A DNA stretch of 64,000 bases, from the NCBI GenBank assembly GCA_038211295.1, contig JBBQVS010000003.1, forward strand, positions 61,641-125,640, read 5' to 3'. This DNA is from JBBQVS01 sp038211295 (GTDB taxonomy: Bacteria > Chloroflexota > Ktedonobacteria > Ktedonobacterales > Ktedonobacteraceae). The notes beneath the pieces are model-generated. The model searched no databases. It was not told the DNA's origin and saw only the letters and a list, made by a program, of their open reading frames with translations. The translations under genes and the position numbers were made by a program. The number at the start of each line of letters is the position of its first letter. Position 1 is the stretch's first letter. This document shows, one piece after another, positions 16,915-25,820 of this stretch.

Positions 16915-16959
16915 ATTTTTCTACCCTACTCTTTAGCGTACCTTTGACGTTTATACCCT

Positions 16960-17718
16960 TTAGTGTGCTTCCGCGACAAAAATCATGCGTGGACTCTCTA
17001 AAGTGTATGTGCCTAACTCATAATCGCCGTATACATCTTTGATGCTAAACCCTGCCTGCTCTAGTAGCAACTCCATTTCGTTGCGCTCAAACAAATACAG
17101 ATAGGTTGTGGCGGTAGTACGTCGCACGGCCTCGCCTTGTATATGCTGATCGTAGAAATGAGTCAATTCTAACAGATGCCGCTCACTTGCGGGAGCGGGG
17201 CTTACAAAATGGGTCAGCAGAGTGCCATCGGGACGATGCCATGTTCCCTGATGCAACATCTGTGAGGGCAGGTCTTCCATATAACGCGCGTCGGCGTTGC
17301 TGATATCCAGCACGAAGAGGCCGCCCGTACTCAAATGTGCGCGAATGTGCGCGAGGGCCTGCTGCTGCTCTTTACGGGTGATGATATGTCCAAATGAGCC
17401 GAGCGCGATAAAGGCCATGCGAAACTTCCGTTCCAGATACAGTGTTGTTACATTCTGCTGCACAAGCGTATAGCGTATTGTAAGGCGTTCCTCCTGGACG
17501 CGTTGTCGCGCAAGCTCCAACATTGGTGCGGACGTATCCACACCGACAATTTCAAAGCCTGCTGTAGCAAGGGGAAGCAAAACACGTCCGCTTCCACAGG
17601 CAAGTTCGAGCAGTGGGCCACCGCTCGCCTCCGCGAAGTTCTGGTACATGTCCAGATCATCGCGAAAGGCGGCGTGTTCACTATCATAAAAGGGCGCGAT
17701 TATGTCATACGTGTTCAT
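16960..17718 (-). CDS. Class I SAM-dependent methyltransferase
   Basis: 252 residues. Rossmann-fold methyltransferase: MNTYDIIAPFYDSEH at the N-terminus, motif I LLELACGSGRVLLPLA near 36-51, motif II EIVGVDTSAPMLELAR, then IALGSFGHI. Small-molecule type; C-terminal half (RMIFVAEA) resembles DUF4942-free YcgJ-like enzymes. Substrate unknown. It begins 6 bases after the stop of the proline-rich membrane protein, so the two are probably one transcript; the local ribosome site is weak, suggesting translational coupling. Confidence 0.85.
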   Translation of the reverse strand: MNTYDIIAPFYDSEHAAFRDDLDMYQNFAEASGGPLLELACGSGRVLLPLATAGFEIVGVDTSAPMLELARQRVQEERLTIRYTLVQQNVTTLYLERKFRMAFIALGSFGHIITRKEQQQALAHIRAHLSTGGLFVLDISNADARYMEDLPSQMLHQGTWHRPDGTLLTHFVSPAPASERHLLELTHFYDQHIQGEAVRRTTATTYLYLFERNEMELLLEQAGFSIKDVYGDYELGTYTLESPRMIFVAEAH

Positions 17719-17724
17719 TGGAAA

Positions 17725-18375
17725 TTACAATCTATCAATGCTAATAATCTTCCAGTCGTTGCCAATCTTTTTCAATTTCAGATGTGCATAGTAGGGAGTT
17801 GCGCTTCCACTACGTGCCACTCTCATGGTCACAGCTGCGGTATCGTTCGTGACATTAAAGCTGGTTGAACTCGATGTTGTCACTTTGCCCATTGATGCAT
17901 CAAGACTCTGCCCTGCCATGACGAAATCTTGTTGCGTCAATGGCTGACCCTGCACCGATATTGTGCCTGCATCCATGTAGCTATAAGCAGTGCTGTACTC
18001 CTGCTGACTCACCGCGACATAATATTGCGAGGAAACAACGGCAGGCCCGACAACCTTTGAAAAAAAATTCGCGCCAAGCACGCCAGCAACTCCGCACCCG
18101 ACACACGCGAGCACAAGCACGCCTCCAACAATGCTAAGCGTAATCCAGAGCCAGCGTAACGATGCAGGCTTTTGCACTGGCTGAGCGTACCCCTGCATAG
18201 GAGGTGGCCCATACGGGGGTTGTCCATAGGGCGGTTGTGGTGGCCCATATGGGGGCTGTTGTGGGGGTGGCCCATAGCTTTGAGAGGGTTGCCCGATTGG
18301 TGGTACTTGTGAATAGTGTGCGGTATATTCTTCGTATGCAGGTTGGGATGGTTGCTGATTCGGGTCATTGTTCAT
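17725..18375 (-). CDS. Proline-rich single-pass membrane protein
   Basis: 216 residues in three parts. Residues 1-70 are a Pro/Tyr/Gln/Gly-rich tail with repeats of the type PPYGPP(P/Q); residues about 75-101 form one membrane segment (WLWITLSIVGGVLVLACVGC); the remainder is an extracytoplasmic domain of about 115 residues ending in YYAHLKLKKIGNDWKIISI, like the DUF4878/NTF2-like lipid-anchored domains. ATG 18375 has GGAGAG 8 bases upstream; the longer start at 18393 is less likely. Proline-rich cytoplasmic tails may bind partners; specific role unknown. It is upstream of, and probably co-transcribed with, the methyltransferase gene. Confidence 0.75.
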   Translation of the reverse strand: MNNDPNQQPSQPAYEEYTAHYSQVPPIGQPSQSYGPPPQQPPYGPPQPPYGQPPYGPPPMQGYAQPVQKPASLRWLWITLSIVGGVLVLACVGCGVAGVLGANFFSKVVGPAVVSSQYYVAVSQQEYSTAYSYMDAGTISVQGQPLTQQDFVMAGQSLDASMGKVTTSSSTSFNVTNDTAAVTMRVARSGSATPYYAHLKLKKIGNDWKIISIDRL

Positions 18376-18594
18376 CAGAATATCTCTCCTCATCTGTCTT
18401 TACGCGTAGTTGACGTTCTTCGATACGCACCTAGTATAGCTATATGGAGAAGGGATTACAAGAGGAAATACAGAATACAGAGGGCAATTCAAAGGTTCAC
18501 TATCACATGCGTGAATGGTGGGACCGGGCCGCGAATGGATAGCGTATAATGGAACTGTTGAAAAATTCCTAGTAGCGGAAGGACGGATGAGCGC

Positions 18595-19683
18595 ATGACG
18601 ACAAATAGTGAACCCGACGCAGGTGTAGGTTCAGACGCGACGAAGGCGTACCGCAGTCGCATCGGGTTTGTGGCGGACTCGCCCAATTTTCCCGGTGAGT
18701 GGAAGGCGGTTGTTGAGAAGGTGAAACTTGCCGACGAGCTAGGCTTCGACTCTGTATGGCTGGGTGAGTCATGGGGCTACGAGTTGTTTACGTCGATGAG
18801 CGATCTTGTACGCGAGACGAAGCGCATCAAGATTGGGGCAGGCATTGCCAATATTTTTTCGCGCACACCGGCTCTTATCGCCAGTACGGTTGCGACACTC
18901 GACGAGCGTTCGGGTGGACGCATTATGCTGGGGCTTGGGCCATCGGGCGCGAATGTGATTGAACACTGGCATGGCCTCAAATTCGAGAAACCGATCAAGC
19001 GCACACGTGAGTATGTCGAGATTATTCGCATGATTTTGCGTGGCGAGAAGCTTGTGTATAACGGTGAGTTCTTTCATCTGGAGCGCGGCTTTACGCTGCG
19101 TTTCAAACCGCTCCGTGCCGACCTGCCTATTTATGTCGCGGCGATGGGGCCTAAGAATGTCGAGCAATCCGGCGAAATCGCGGACGGTATTCTACCCGTC
19201 TACTGGCCTGGCAACAAATGGGGCGAGTTACGCGCCCAGCTTGACGCAGGCTCCGCAAAGGCAGGACGACCCGCGCACAGTACCGTGCTCGCTCCTTATG
19301 TTACCAGTGTGCTTTTGCCCGATGACGTCGATGAGCAGACGCGCCAGATGGCGACGATGAAGGCGGCGGAACCACTGGCCTATTATATCGCACGGATGGG
19401 CGTCTATTACGCCGACATGCTGACACGGCAGGGTTTCGGTGAGGATGTGCAGGCCGTGCTTGAGGCTGATAAAGCCAAGCGCAGCTTGAAGAGCGCGGTT
19501 TCGGCGGTCAGTCCTCGTATGCTTGACGCAACCGCGATCATTGGAACAGCGAAAGAGGTTGTGGCGAAGCTTGATCTGTGGGCCGCTGATGGCGTGGATG
19601 AGCCATTATTGGGAATGCCCGGCGGCACCATCGATGAGGCGGGGGCGCAACTCTCAACGCTCATGGAGGCGTTGAAAAGCTGA
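18595..19683 (+). CDS. LLM-class flavin-dependent oxidoreductase
   Basis: Luciferase-like monooxygenase/F420-dependent reductase fold, 362 residues. Seen: GFVADSPNFPGEWKAVVEKVKLADELGFDSVWLGE, the TLDERSGGRIMLGLGPSG signature of the family, and YVAAMGPKNVEQSGEIADGILP. Residues 1-20 are a hydrophilic extension. Whether it uses FMNH2 or F420 cannot be read from the sequence. ATG 18595 lies about 10 bases after GGAAGGACGG. Stands alone; ends against a GC-rich hairpin. Confidence 0.88.
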   Translation: MTTNSEPDAGVGSDATKAYRSRIGFVADSPNFPGEWKAVVEKVKLADELGFDSVWLGESWGYELFTSMSDLVRETKRIKIGAGIANIFSRTPALIASTVATLDERSGGRIMLGLGPSGANVIEHWHGLKFEKPIKRTREYVEIIRMILRGEKLVYNGEFFHLERGFTLRFKPLRADLPIYVAAMGPKNVEQSGEIADGILPVYWPGNKWGELRAQLDAGSAKAGRPAHSTVLAPYVTSVLLPDDVDEQTRQMATMKAAEPLAYYIARMGVYYADMLTRQGFGEDVQAVLEADKAKRSLKSAVSAVSPRMLDATAIIGTAKEVVAKLDLWAADGVDEPLLGMPGGTIDEAGAQLSTLMEALKS

Positions 19684-19689
19684 TTTGGA

Positions 19690-19730
19690 GAGGGAGCGCG
19701 AGAGCGCGGCTTGCCCTCGCGATGCTCTCG
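19690..19730. repeat. GC-rich palindromic intergenic repeat, short copy
   Basis: A 7-bp stem CGAGAGC/GCTCTCG (19699-19705, 19724-19730) with the repeat-family core GCGCGGCTTGCC at 19704-19715. It lies exactly between two convergent genes and may also act as a terminator. Confidence 0.5.
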
Positions 19731-20888
19731 TTATTCTCCCGCGAATTTTTCGGCGTGTGTGAGGCGTTTTCCGATTGAGGGATGGTCGTAAAAAAAGAAC
19801 TCGATGAGTGGCGATGGCTCGATTTCGGCAAGATTCTGGTTGGCAAGACGCGTCATAGCACTCTTGAATGGTTCGACCATTCGGGTCGCCGTAAGCGCAT
19901 ACTCATCGGCCTGATACTCAATCGCGCGACTATAGCCATTTGTGAGTGGCGCGATGAGAAAACCAAAGACGCCCGTCAGCACGAAGAGCAGGGGGAGCGT
20001 CGCGGGGTCTGCGATGCCGTGATAGCGGCTCAGGTGCTCTACGCTCCAGTGCAGGCACGCGTTGAAGAGAAACAAGCCGACAAGCGTCAACAGCGATTGG
20101 CTGACGAGCAACTTCCAGATATCGCGGTGAACGTGATGGCCCAGTTCGTGTGCTAGTACAACCTCTATCTCGTCGGGCGTGTACCTGTCAAGCATTGTGT
20201 CACCCAGCACAATGCGACGTGTGTTGCCAAGCCCCATCAACGCGGCGTTCGCTGCCGTTGTCTTATTGCTCATGTGCATGGTGAACACGCCTTGAATATG
20301 GGTATGGGCGCGGTCAGCAAGCGCGACAAGTCGTTGTTTCAGGTCTCCATCGGGCAACGGGCTGAATTTATAGAAGAGTGGCAGGAGAAGTACAGGTGCG
20401 AGGTTCGCCATGATAACCGAGAAGAAGAGGAGAGTCAGCGCGACCCAGAGCCACCACAACTGGGGCTGTGTCGCAAGCAAAAAGTAAATCAGCTCGACTA
20501 CAAGAATTTCAAATACGAGTCCCAACACAAAGCCTTTAAGTTGATCGGCAAGCCACCCGCGCCGTGTCATGGTCGAAAGCCCATACCGATGCGAAAGGGT
20601 AAAGCCGCTATAATAGGAGAACGGGGACGCCAGCAACGTGTACCCGATAGTGAGCAGCGCGAGATAGCAGGCGACAATAAGCGGAAACCATCCCGCGAGC
20701 GGCTGCCAGCTCAGGGGTTGCAGGATATCGCGTAGCCATACGTCAAGGCCAAACAGAAAAATGAGTATCACGCTGACAACCGAGAGACCACCACTGAAAA
20801 ACGAGAGGCGACGACGGATACGCGCAAATTCACGCGCCTGCTGCTGTCGCTCTGTGTCTAGCGCGATAGATGTTTGAGAAAGGGCCAT
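19731..20888 (-). CDS. Ste24-type M48 membrane metalloprotease
   Basis: Zinc protease of the CAAX-prenyl-protease-1 type, 385 residues. Several membrane segments: about 30-50, 65-90, 117-140 and 145-172. The zinc site is HELGHH (residues 247-252), with a downstream YSRAIEYQADEYAL block carrying the third ligand Glu. Bacterial members degrade or clip membrane proteins. I chose ATG 20888 (MALSQTSIALDTE) because AAAGGAG precedes it by 9 bases; ATG 20951 has no ribosome site. Monocistronic. Confidence 0.9.
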   Translation of the reverse strand: MALSQTSIALDTERQQQAREFARIRRRLSFFSGGLSVVSVILIFLFGLDVWLRDILQPLSWQPLAGWFPLIVACYLALLTIGYTLLASPFSYYSGFTLSHRYGLSTMTRRGWLADQLKGFVLGLVFEILVVELIYFLLATQPQLWWLWVALTLLFFSVIMANLAPVLLLPLFYKFSPLPDGDLKQRLVALADRAHTHIQGVFTMHMSNKTTAANAALMGLGNTRRIVLGDTMLDRYTPDEIEVVLAHELGHHVHRDIWKLLVSQSLLTLVGLFLFNACLHWSVEHLSRYHGIADPATLPLLFVLTGVFGFLIAPLTNGYSRAIEYQADEYALTATRMVEPFKSAMTRLANQNLAEIEPSPLIEFFFYDHPSIGKRLTHAEKFAGE

Positions 20889-21009
20889 ATGGAGCTGCTC
20901 CTTTGTTACGCTCTCAACGAGTGACGGAATTTTTTCTTTGAATTGTACCATGCGCGGATACTACGAGGTAGCCCCAGTTCATCCTCTCCCCAAACATCAA
21001 ATAAACGCG

Positions 21010-21047
21010 AAGAAGGATAGCTACCTATCGAGGCAACTATCCTTCTT
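21010..21047. terminator. Hairpin downstream of LysM-CHAP gene
   Basis: Perfect 11-bp stem (AAGAAGGATAG / CTATCCTTCTT, loop 16), about 95 bases past the end of the LysM-CHAP gene and upstream of the divergent protease start region. No long T-run on either side. Confidence 0.5.
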
Positions 21048-21140
21048 CAAGAAACGCATGGGGTCTATAACTTTTTTCGTATGTTTACCAGTGCCGTTTG
21101 TTCGTTTCAAACATGCTCACTTGTGGGCAAGCACGAACGC

Positions 21141-21914
21141 TTAACGGCTGATAAACGTTACACCTGGGCCTGGCGTGAATTGCCAGTAGGTCACAGCGTA
21201 TGGATTCGCACCCCAACTCGTGGAGCTAGCGACTACGCGACCATTGCCAAGCACCTGCTCAACCACCGCGACATGTCCGCCACCATAGGCCCCTTGTACC
21301 CAGGGCTGAAGGTCGATAATCGACCCTACGGTTGGACGACTGGACACATGCCACCCGAAGTTGTACGCGCGCGCCGTCCACTGCCATGCCATTGAATTTG
21401 TTGTCCAGGGAACATAATACCCGTGAAACTGGGCGTAGCGCTGGTTTGCCCACCAGGTGCAAGATGGATATGAGAACACATTCCCACGTCCAACCGCCGA
21501 TGAGGGCTGAGTCACAGCAATAGGCGCAGTATGCGTCACCGATGCTGCATAGGTGGGCGCACCACCACTCTTCGCAACGTATCCACCACTCACTGCTCCG
21601 TTCGCTGGAATACAGATTCGCTGGTTGATGTATATCACGTTGGGATTGGCAATACCATTGTGGGATGCAAGCGTCGCCCAAGTCGTACCATAGCGATATG
21701 CGATCTTTCCCAATGTATCACCACTCACCACACTGTATGTTCTGTCGGCTCCAGGGCAGGCGTTAAACGACTGTGCATGTGCTCCCGCGACATTCACACC
21801 CAACGTTGCCCCCAGAAAAAGCAGTGCCATCACTGCTACTATACTGATCTTTACTACAAAACTCTTTACGTTGTACTGTTGTACTAACTTGTTGATGTAC
21901 TGATGTGTATGCAA
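21141..21914 (-). CDS. Secreted LysM-CHAP peptidoglycan hydrolase
   Basis: Predicted cell-wall hydrolase, 257 residues from the chosen start. Signal peptide: KSFVVKISIVAVMALLFLGATLGVN... cleaved after AGAHAQ. LysM domain with YSVVSGDTLGKIAYRYG and NGIANPNVIYINQRICIP; Ser/Thr/Ala-rich linker; C-terminal CHAP domain with catalytic Cys in YPSCTWWANQRYAQ and His in YGGGHVAVVEQV, then VVASSTSWG. CHAP enzymes cut peptide bonds in peptidoglycan. I chose TTG 21914 because AGAGGAT lies 5 bases upstream and it gives a normal signal peptide; the frame is open back to 22073, with an in-frame ATG at 21974. Confidence 0.87.
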   Translation of the reverse strand: MHTHQYINKLVQQYNVKSFVVKISIVAVMALLFLGATLGVNVAGAHAQSFNACPGADRTYSVVSGDTLGKIAYRYGTTWATLASHNGIANPNVIYINQRICIPANGAVSGGYVAKSGGAPTYAASVTHTAPIAVTQPSSAVGRGNVFSYPSCTWWANQRYAQFHGYYVPWTTNSMAWQWTARAYNFGWHVSSRPTVGSIIDLQPWVQGAYGGGHVAVVEQVLGNGRVVASSTSWGANPYAVTYWQFTPGPGVTFISR

Positions 21915-22253
21915 TGTATCCTCTTTCGATATACAACTTGCAGACCCCTTGCCATGCTGATTTGTCCCCGTCATCGGCACTAACACACAATACAGCGACA
22001 CGCTGTGACGTGTGAAGATGTGAGGACTCGCATATAATAGCATTACTCCTAATGGATTACAATGAAACACCATGACACGTGGTACTAATTGGTAATGTTC
22101 AATATTTGGGTGGTGGTGTCACGTTGGAATTCATGAGGAAACGTTTTTGCGATGCATGTTTGGAGAGTGCGATGAGAGATGATAGAGTATGAATACGACG
22201 AGTTTTTTTGCCCAAAACAGGGGTATTACAGGAGTAGGAGAGGAAAGTAATAG

Positions 22254-22316
22254 CATGACAGCAGGAGGGGACATGACAGCAGGGGGGGCATGACGGGGGG
22301 GGGCATGACAGGGGCA
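22254..22316 (+). repeat. Short tandem repeat with variable G-runs
   Basis: Four units each starting CATGAC, at 22254, 22272, 22289 and 22304 (periods 18, 17 and 15), separated by G-runs of 4 to 9. It abuts the palindromic repeat that follows. The G-runs could form a G-quadruplex. Non-coding. Confidence 0.8.
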
Positions 22317-22416
22317 AGCCCTGTCACTACTATACACGATTTCGCGTGGCTTTGCCATGCCATGCGGAAGCCGTGCAAGCGGCGTAATGGTTAGTATAGT
22401 AGTGGCGCGGCTTGCC
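22313..22416. repeat. Palindromic intergenic repeat (copy at 22.3 kb)
   Basis: About 104-bp element with imperfect terminal inverted repeats of about 24 bases: GGCAAGCCCTGTCACTACTA at the left, and its near-complement at 22393-22416 on the right. The right 24 bases are identical to 25721-25744. Inside, CGCGTGGCTTTGCC and GGAAGCCGTGCAAGCGGC form smaller hairpins. No coding capacity. With the tandem repeat it fills most of the gap before rho. Confidence 0.75.
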
Positions 22417-22507
22417 CGCGCCACGTCCTGCGCTTACCTGTGTCATGCTCATCTCTTGCCCGCGCCATGTTCTCTTGCCTTCACGACGCTTCTAGCTGGG
22501 TCGGAGA

Positions 22508-23767
22508 TTAGAGTACGCTTTTATTGAGCGTTGCCAGAAATTCCATATTGTTGCTCGTCTTTGACATGTGTTGCAGTAGTGCTTCCATCGCCTCTAGGCC
22601 GCGTTGATCGGCGAGGGTTGAGAACATACGGCGCATAACCACAACGGCCCGCAGCGTCTTGTCGTCGAGGAGCAACTCTTCGCGACGGGTGCTTGAGAGA
22701 GAGATGTCAATGGCGGGATAGACACGACGCTCGGCGAGCTTGCGGTTCAGCACAAGTTCCATGTTGCCCGTTCCCTTAAACTCTTCGTAGATCACATCAT
22801 CCATACGGCTGCCGGTATCCACCAGTGCCGTTGCGATAATGGTCAAGCTGCCGCCTTCCTCGATTTTGCGTGCGGCCCCAAAGAAGCGTTTGGGGGGGAA
22901 GAGTGCGCTTGGGTCAAGACCGCCGGAGAGCGTGCGCCCGCTTGGTTGCACCGCGAGGTTATAGGCGCGGCTCAAACGTGTGATGCTATCGAGAAGAATC
23001 ACAACGTCGCGTCCACTTTCGACGAGCCGCTTGGCGCGTTCCAGCACCATCTCGGCGACGCGTGTATGTGCCTCGGTTGGCTCATCGAATGTCGAGCTAA
23101 TCACCTCAGCACGCACCGAGCGTTTCATGTCCGTCACTTCTTCTGGTCGCTCGCCAATTAGCGCGATCATCAGGTGGGCGTCGGTATAGTTCTCGGTGAT
23201 TGAGTTGGCGATAGACTTGAGCAGCATTGTTTTACCAGCTTTTGGCGGTGAGACGATGAGGCCGCGCTGTCCGCGCCCAATTGGGGAGACGAGGTTCACG
23301 ATGCGACCAGAGATGTTGGCGGCACCGGTTTCCAGATTGAACATTTCGCGGGGGAAGATGGGTGTCAGAACATCGAAGTGGGGGCGGCGTTTCGCGATTT
23401 CGGGGTCAATGCCGTTGATCGCCTCGACCCGTAGCAGGCCATAATACTTCTCGTTATCCTTTGGGGGTCGCACCTGTCCAGAAACCATATCACCTGTACG
23501 GAGTCCGAAGCGGCGAATCTGGGATTGTGAGACGTACACATCCATGTTTCCTGGGAGGAAACGTTCCTGGCGGAGGAACCCGAAGCCATCCTCCACGATT
23601 TCCAGCACACCGGCACTGAAGATGTTTCCTTGCTGCTCTGTATTGGCTTGAAGGAGTCGGAACACGAGGTCTTGTTTTTTGAGGGCGGTGTAACCGGAAA
23701 GTTCGAGGTCACGCGAGATGTCGCGCAACTCTGCGATTGTTTTTGTTTCTAATTCAGCAATATTCAC
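22508..23767 (-). CDS. rho: Transcription termination factor Rho
   Basis: Hexameric RNA helicase that ends transcription. With the GTG start at 23767 the protein is 419 residues, the usual size. Seen: Rho-N region (ELETKTIAELRDISRDLELSGYTAL), cold-shock-like RNA-binding domain with EDGFGFLRQ (59-67), P-loop SPPKAGKTM (173-181), LIGERPEEVTDM, Walker B VVILLDSITRLSRAYN, and the R-loop SGGLDPSALFPPKRFFGAARK. The frame runs back to a TTG at 23986, but the extra 73 residues are unlike Rho. The GTG has no Shine-Dalgarno of its own; a 13-codon upstream frame ends across it (GTGA). Confidence 0.95.
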   Translation of the reverse strand: MNIAELETKTIAELRDISRDLELSGYTALKKQDLVFRLLQANTEQQGNIFSAGVLEIVEDGFGFLRQERFLPGNMDVYVSQSQIRRFGLRTGDMVSGQVRPPKDNEKYYGLLRVEAINGIDPEIAKRRPHFDVLTPIFPREMFNLETGAANISGRIVNLVSPIGRGQRGLIVSPPKAGKTMLLKSIANSITENYTDAHLMIALIGERPEEVTDMKRSVRAEVISSTFDEPTEAHTRVAEMVLERAKRLVESGRDVVILLDSITRLSRAYNLAVQPSGRTLSGGLDPSALFPPKRFFGAARKIEEGGSLTIIATALVDTGSRMDDVIYEEFKGTGNMELVLNRKLAERRVYPAIDISLSSTRREELLLDDKTLRAVVVMRRMFSTLADQRGLEAMEALLQHMSKTSNNMEFLATLNKSVL

Positions 23768-23805
23768 GTTGTATGGGGTAGGGACACATTCTTGAGGAAG
23801 AACAC
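23764..23805 (-). CDS. Candidate rho leader peptide, 13 residues
   Basis: GTG start at 23805 with AAAGGAG 7 bases upstream; the peptide reads MFFLKNVSLPHTT. Its TGA (23766-23764) overlaps the GTG of rho by two bases, an arrangement typical of translational coupling. Seen directly; function as a coupling or attenuation element is inferred. Confidence 0.45.
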   Translation of the reverse strand: MFFLKNVSLPHTT

Positions 23806-24093
23806 GTCCACTCTCCTTTCTGAGTAGAACCAGTGACGTTTTTGGGAAAGGTACATAGCAAGTAGTTTCTGGAAAACATCCTGGGAAAATCATAGGTGGC
23901 ATCACATGGGACGATGTAACTCGTCTTACCATATCTCTATCGGCATGGCAGTGAATTACCTTAATGCATGTAAGAGGTATCGACAAATGAACGTACCGGA
24001 GAGAGTATCAGCACCTGGCCTATAGCGACTGTGGAATTATTGGAACAGGATAGGCGATGGGATAGCGCACAATGCATCTCTAAGGCTACAGGC

Positions 24094-24122
24094 AATATAG
24101 CACATAAAAAAGGGGTTGTCAA
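24094..24122 (-). promoter_or_regulatory. Promoter for rho
   Basis: TTGACA (24117-24122), exact 17-base spacer, TATATT (24094-24099). Transcription would begin near 24087, giving a leader of about 320 bases before rho. The leader holds the 13-codon frame and no other clear gene. Confidence 0.75.
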
Positions 24123-24139
24123 GTAATATTTCTTCTGTA

Positions 24140-24168
24140 TTGCTACTCTGTGCTGCATACGTTATAAT
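24140..24168 (+). promoter_or_regulatory. Promoter for threonine ammonia-lyase
   Basis: TTGCTA (24140-24145), 17-base spacer, TATAAT (24163-24168), reading right. It is back to back with the rho promoter, about 20 bases apart. Confidence 0.65.
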
Positions 24169-24259
24169 TCTGAACATACCACCTGGCAACGTCGCATAGG
24201 TTTGGAACCACGACGACTGTGGTCGCGTCCGAGGCAGGACTGAAAGGAGTCGTGACGCA

Positions 24260-25567
24260 ATGCGTTTACTGAAACATGATGCAACGGTAGAAACTACCCG
24301 TGACCCACTCAACACGCGTGATGCTCAAGAGATGAACGAGGGACGCCCCCCCGTGAGTATCGCCGACATCTGGCAGGCGCACAAATTTCTCAAACCACTT
24401 ATTCATCATACGACACAGGCACCTTCACGCACGTTGCAAGACATGACGGGAGCGGACATTTACCTTAAAGCCGAGCACATGCAGCGCGGCGGCTCTTTCA
24501 AAGTGCGCGGTGCCTCGTACAAAATCTCCCGACTCACCGACGCGCAACGGGCCGTCGGCGTTATCGCGGCCTCGGCAGGCAACCACGCGCAGGGGGTCGC
24601 GATTGCCGCGCTGAGTCGTGGCATTCCCTGCACAATCGTGATGCCAGAGAACGCACCACTGGCGAAGGTCACGGCGACGCAAGGCTATGGTGCTCAGGTT
24701 GTACTCTACGGCGCGAACTATGACGATGCCTATCAACGCTGTCTTGAGTTGCAACAAGAGTTGGGCGCGACCTACGTTCACGCCTTCGATGATCCCGATG
24801 TTATCGCGGGTCAGGGAACGCTTGGCCTTGAGATGCTGACCGACCTGCCGGATGCCGACGCGATTGTCGTACCTATCGGGGGAGGGGGCCTCATCTCCGG
24901 TATCGCGATTGCGGCACGCGCCCTCAAGCCCGATATCACCATTATCGGCGTAGAGGCCGCGGGTGCCGCCAGTTGTCGCGCCTCCCTTGACGCCGGCGGT
25001 CTGCAAACACTCCCCGCCATCACGACTATCGCCGATGGTATCGCGGTGAAACGCCCCGGTGCCTTGACCTTTTCGATCATCGAAAAACTGGTAGACGATA
25101 TTGTGCTGGTCAACGATGAAGCCATCATCAACGCGGTACTGCTCTTGATGGAACGCTGTAAGATGCTGGTAGAGGGTGCGGGCGCGGCAGGGTTGGCGGC
25201 TCTGCTGAGCGGCGCGATTCAGCTCAAAGGCAAAAAGGTTCTGGTTCCCCTGACGGGCGGCAATATCGATATCAATCTTGTGAGCCGCTTCATCGAACAT
25301 GGTCTTGCCTCTGCCGGACGCTACTTTGTGATTCACACGCGCCTGACGGATCGTCCCGGCGAGCTAATGCGAATGCTCAACATCATCGCGGAAATGCGGA
25401 TCAACGTTATCGACGTGCGCCACCAACGTATCTCTAGCCGCCTCCCCATTATGCAACGAGAGGAAACCATCACTCTTGAGACACGCGACCATGCACAATG
25501 TGAGGACCTGTTACGAAGACTGCGCTCCGATGGCTACATGGTCGAAGAGGCACAAGCGTTAGACTAA
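24260..25567 (+). CDS. ilvA: Threonine ammonia-lyase with ACT domain
   Basis: PLP enzyme that deaminates threonine to 2-oxobutyrate, the first step to isoleucine, or catabolic in the TdcB form. 435 residues. PLP lysine Lys81 in GGSFKVRGA; phosphate loop SAGNHAQGVA; GGGGLISG; and a C-terminal ACT domain from about 350 (FVIHTRLTDRPGELMRMLNIIAE). One ACT domain of this length matches the allosteric single-ACT type found in many bacteria. Residues 1-30 are an extra hydrophilic segment. ATG 24260 has AAAGGAG 10 bases upstream. Not with other isoleucine genes, so biosynthetic versus catabolic use is uncertain. Confidence 0.9.
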   Translation: MRLLKHDATVETTRDPLNTRDAQEMNEGRPPVSIADIWQAHKFLKPLIHHTTQAPSRTLQDMTGADIYLKAEHMQRGGSFKVRGASYKISRLTDAQRAVGVIAASAGNHAQGVAIAALSRGIPCTIVMPENAPLAKVTATQGYGAQVVLYGANYDDAYQRCLELQQELGATYVHAFDDPDVIAGQGTLGLEMLTDLPDADAIVVPIGGGGLISGIAIAARALKPDITIIGVEAAGAASCRASLDAGGLQTLPAITTIADGIAVKRPGALTFSIIEKLVDDIVLVNDEAIINAVLLLMERCKMLVEGAGAAGLAALLSGAIQLKGKKVLVPLTGGNIDINLVSRFIEHGLASAGRYFVIHTRLTDRPGELMRMLNIIAEMRINVIDVRHQRISSRLPIMQREETITLETRDHAQCEDLLRRLRSDGYMVEEAQALD

Positions 25568-25614
25568 GGGTACTTGTCTGGAGGGGGAGTTTGGGAATGA
25601 GGACAAAGGGAGAT

Positions 25615-25800
25615 AGCGTGGGCGAGAGAAACATGGCGCGGGCAAGCCGCGCCCCAACGATACACGGAGCCGCGCGGCTTCGTCACGCAGTACAAGAGCC
25701 GCTTGTGCGGCTCCCCGCGTAGTATAGTAGTGGCGCGGCTTGCCTCCGTCATGCTCTCTCGTCCTTGCCATGTTTCTCTCGCCCCCGCCGTGCTCTCTCG
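25615..25800. repeat. Palindromic intergenic repeat (copy at 25.6 kb)
   Basis: Inner inverted repeats GGCAAGCCGCGCC (25640s) and GGCGCGGCTTGCC (to 25744) lie inside wider inverted flanks: GGCGAGAGAAACATGGC on the left and GCCATGTTTCTCTCGCC near 25766-25785 on the right. 25721-25744 is identical to 22393-22416. A central GAGCCGCTTGTGCGGCTC hairpin is present. Non-coding; fills the gap between ilvA and the receiver gene. Confidence 0.75.
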
Positions 25801-25820
25801 CTTGCCCTCTCTATCCTATG

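Noticed and set aside
22254..22416. CRISPR-like array near rho
   Set aside because: Units are 15-18 bases with no unique spacers, and no cas genes are present; it is a simple tandem repeat beside a palindromic element.
23768..23986. 73-residue N-terminal extension of Rho from TTG 23986
   Set aside because: Not Rho-like in sequence, no ribosome site, and the GTG start gives the standard 419-residue protein.
24425..25336. 303-codon open frame antisense to ilvA
   Set aside because: It lies wholly within a well-supported gene on the other strand, has no ribosome site or recognisable domain, and is the expected result of GC-rich codon use.
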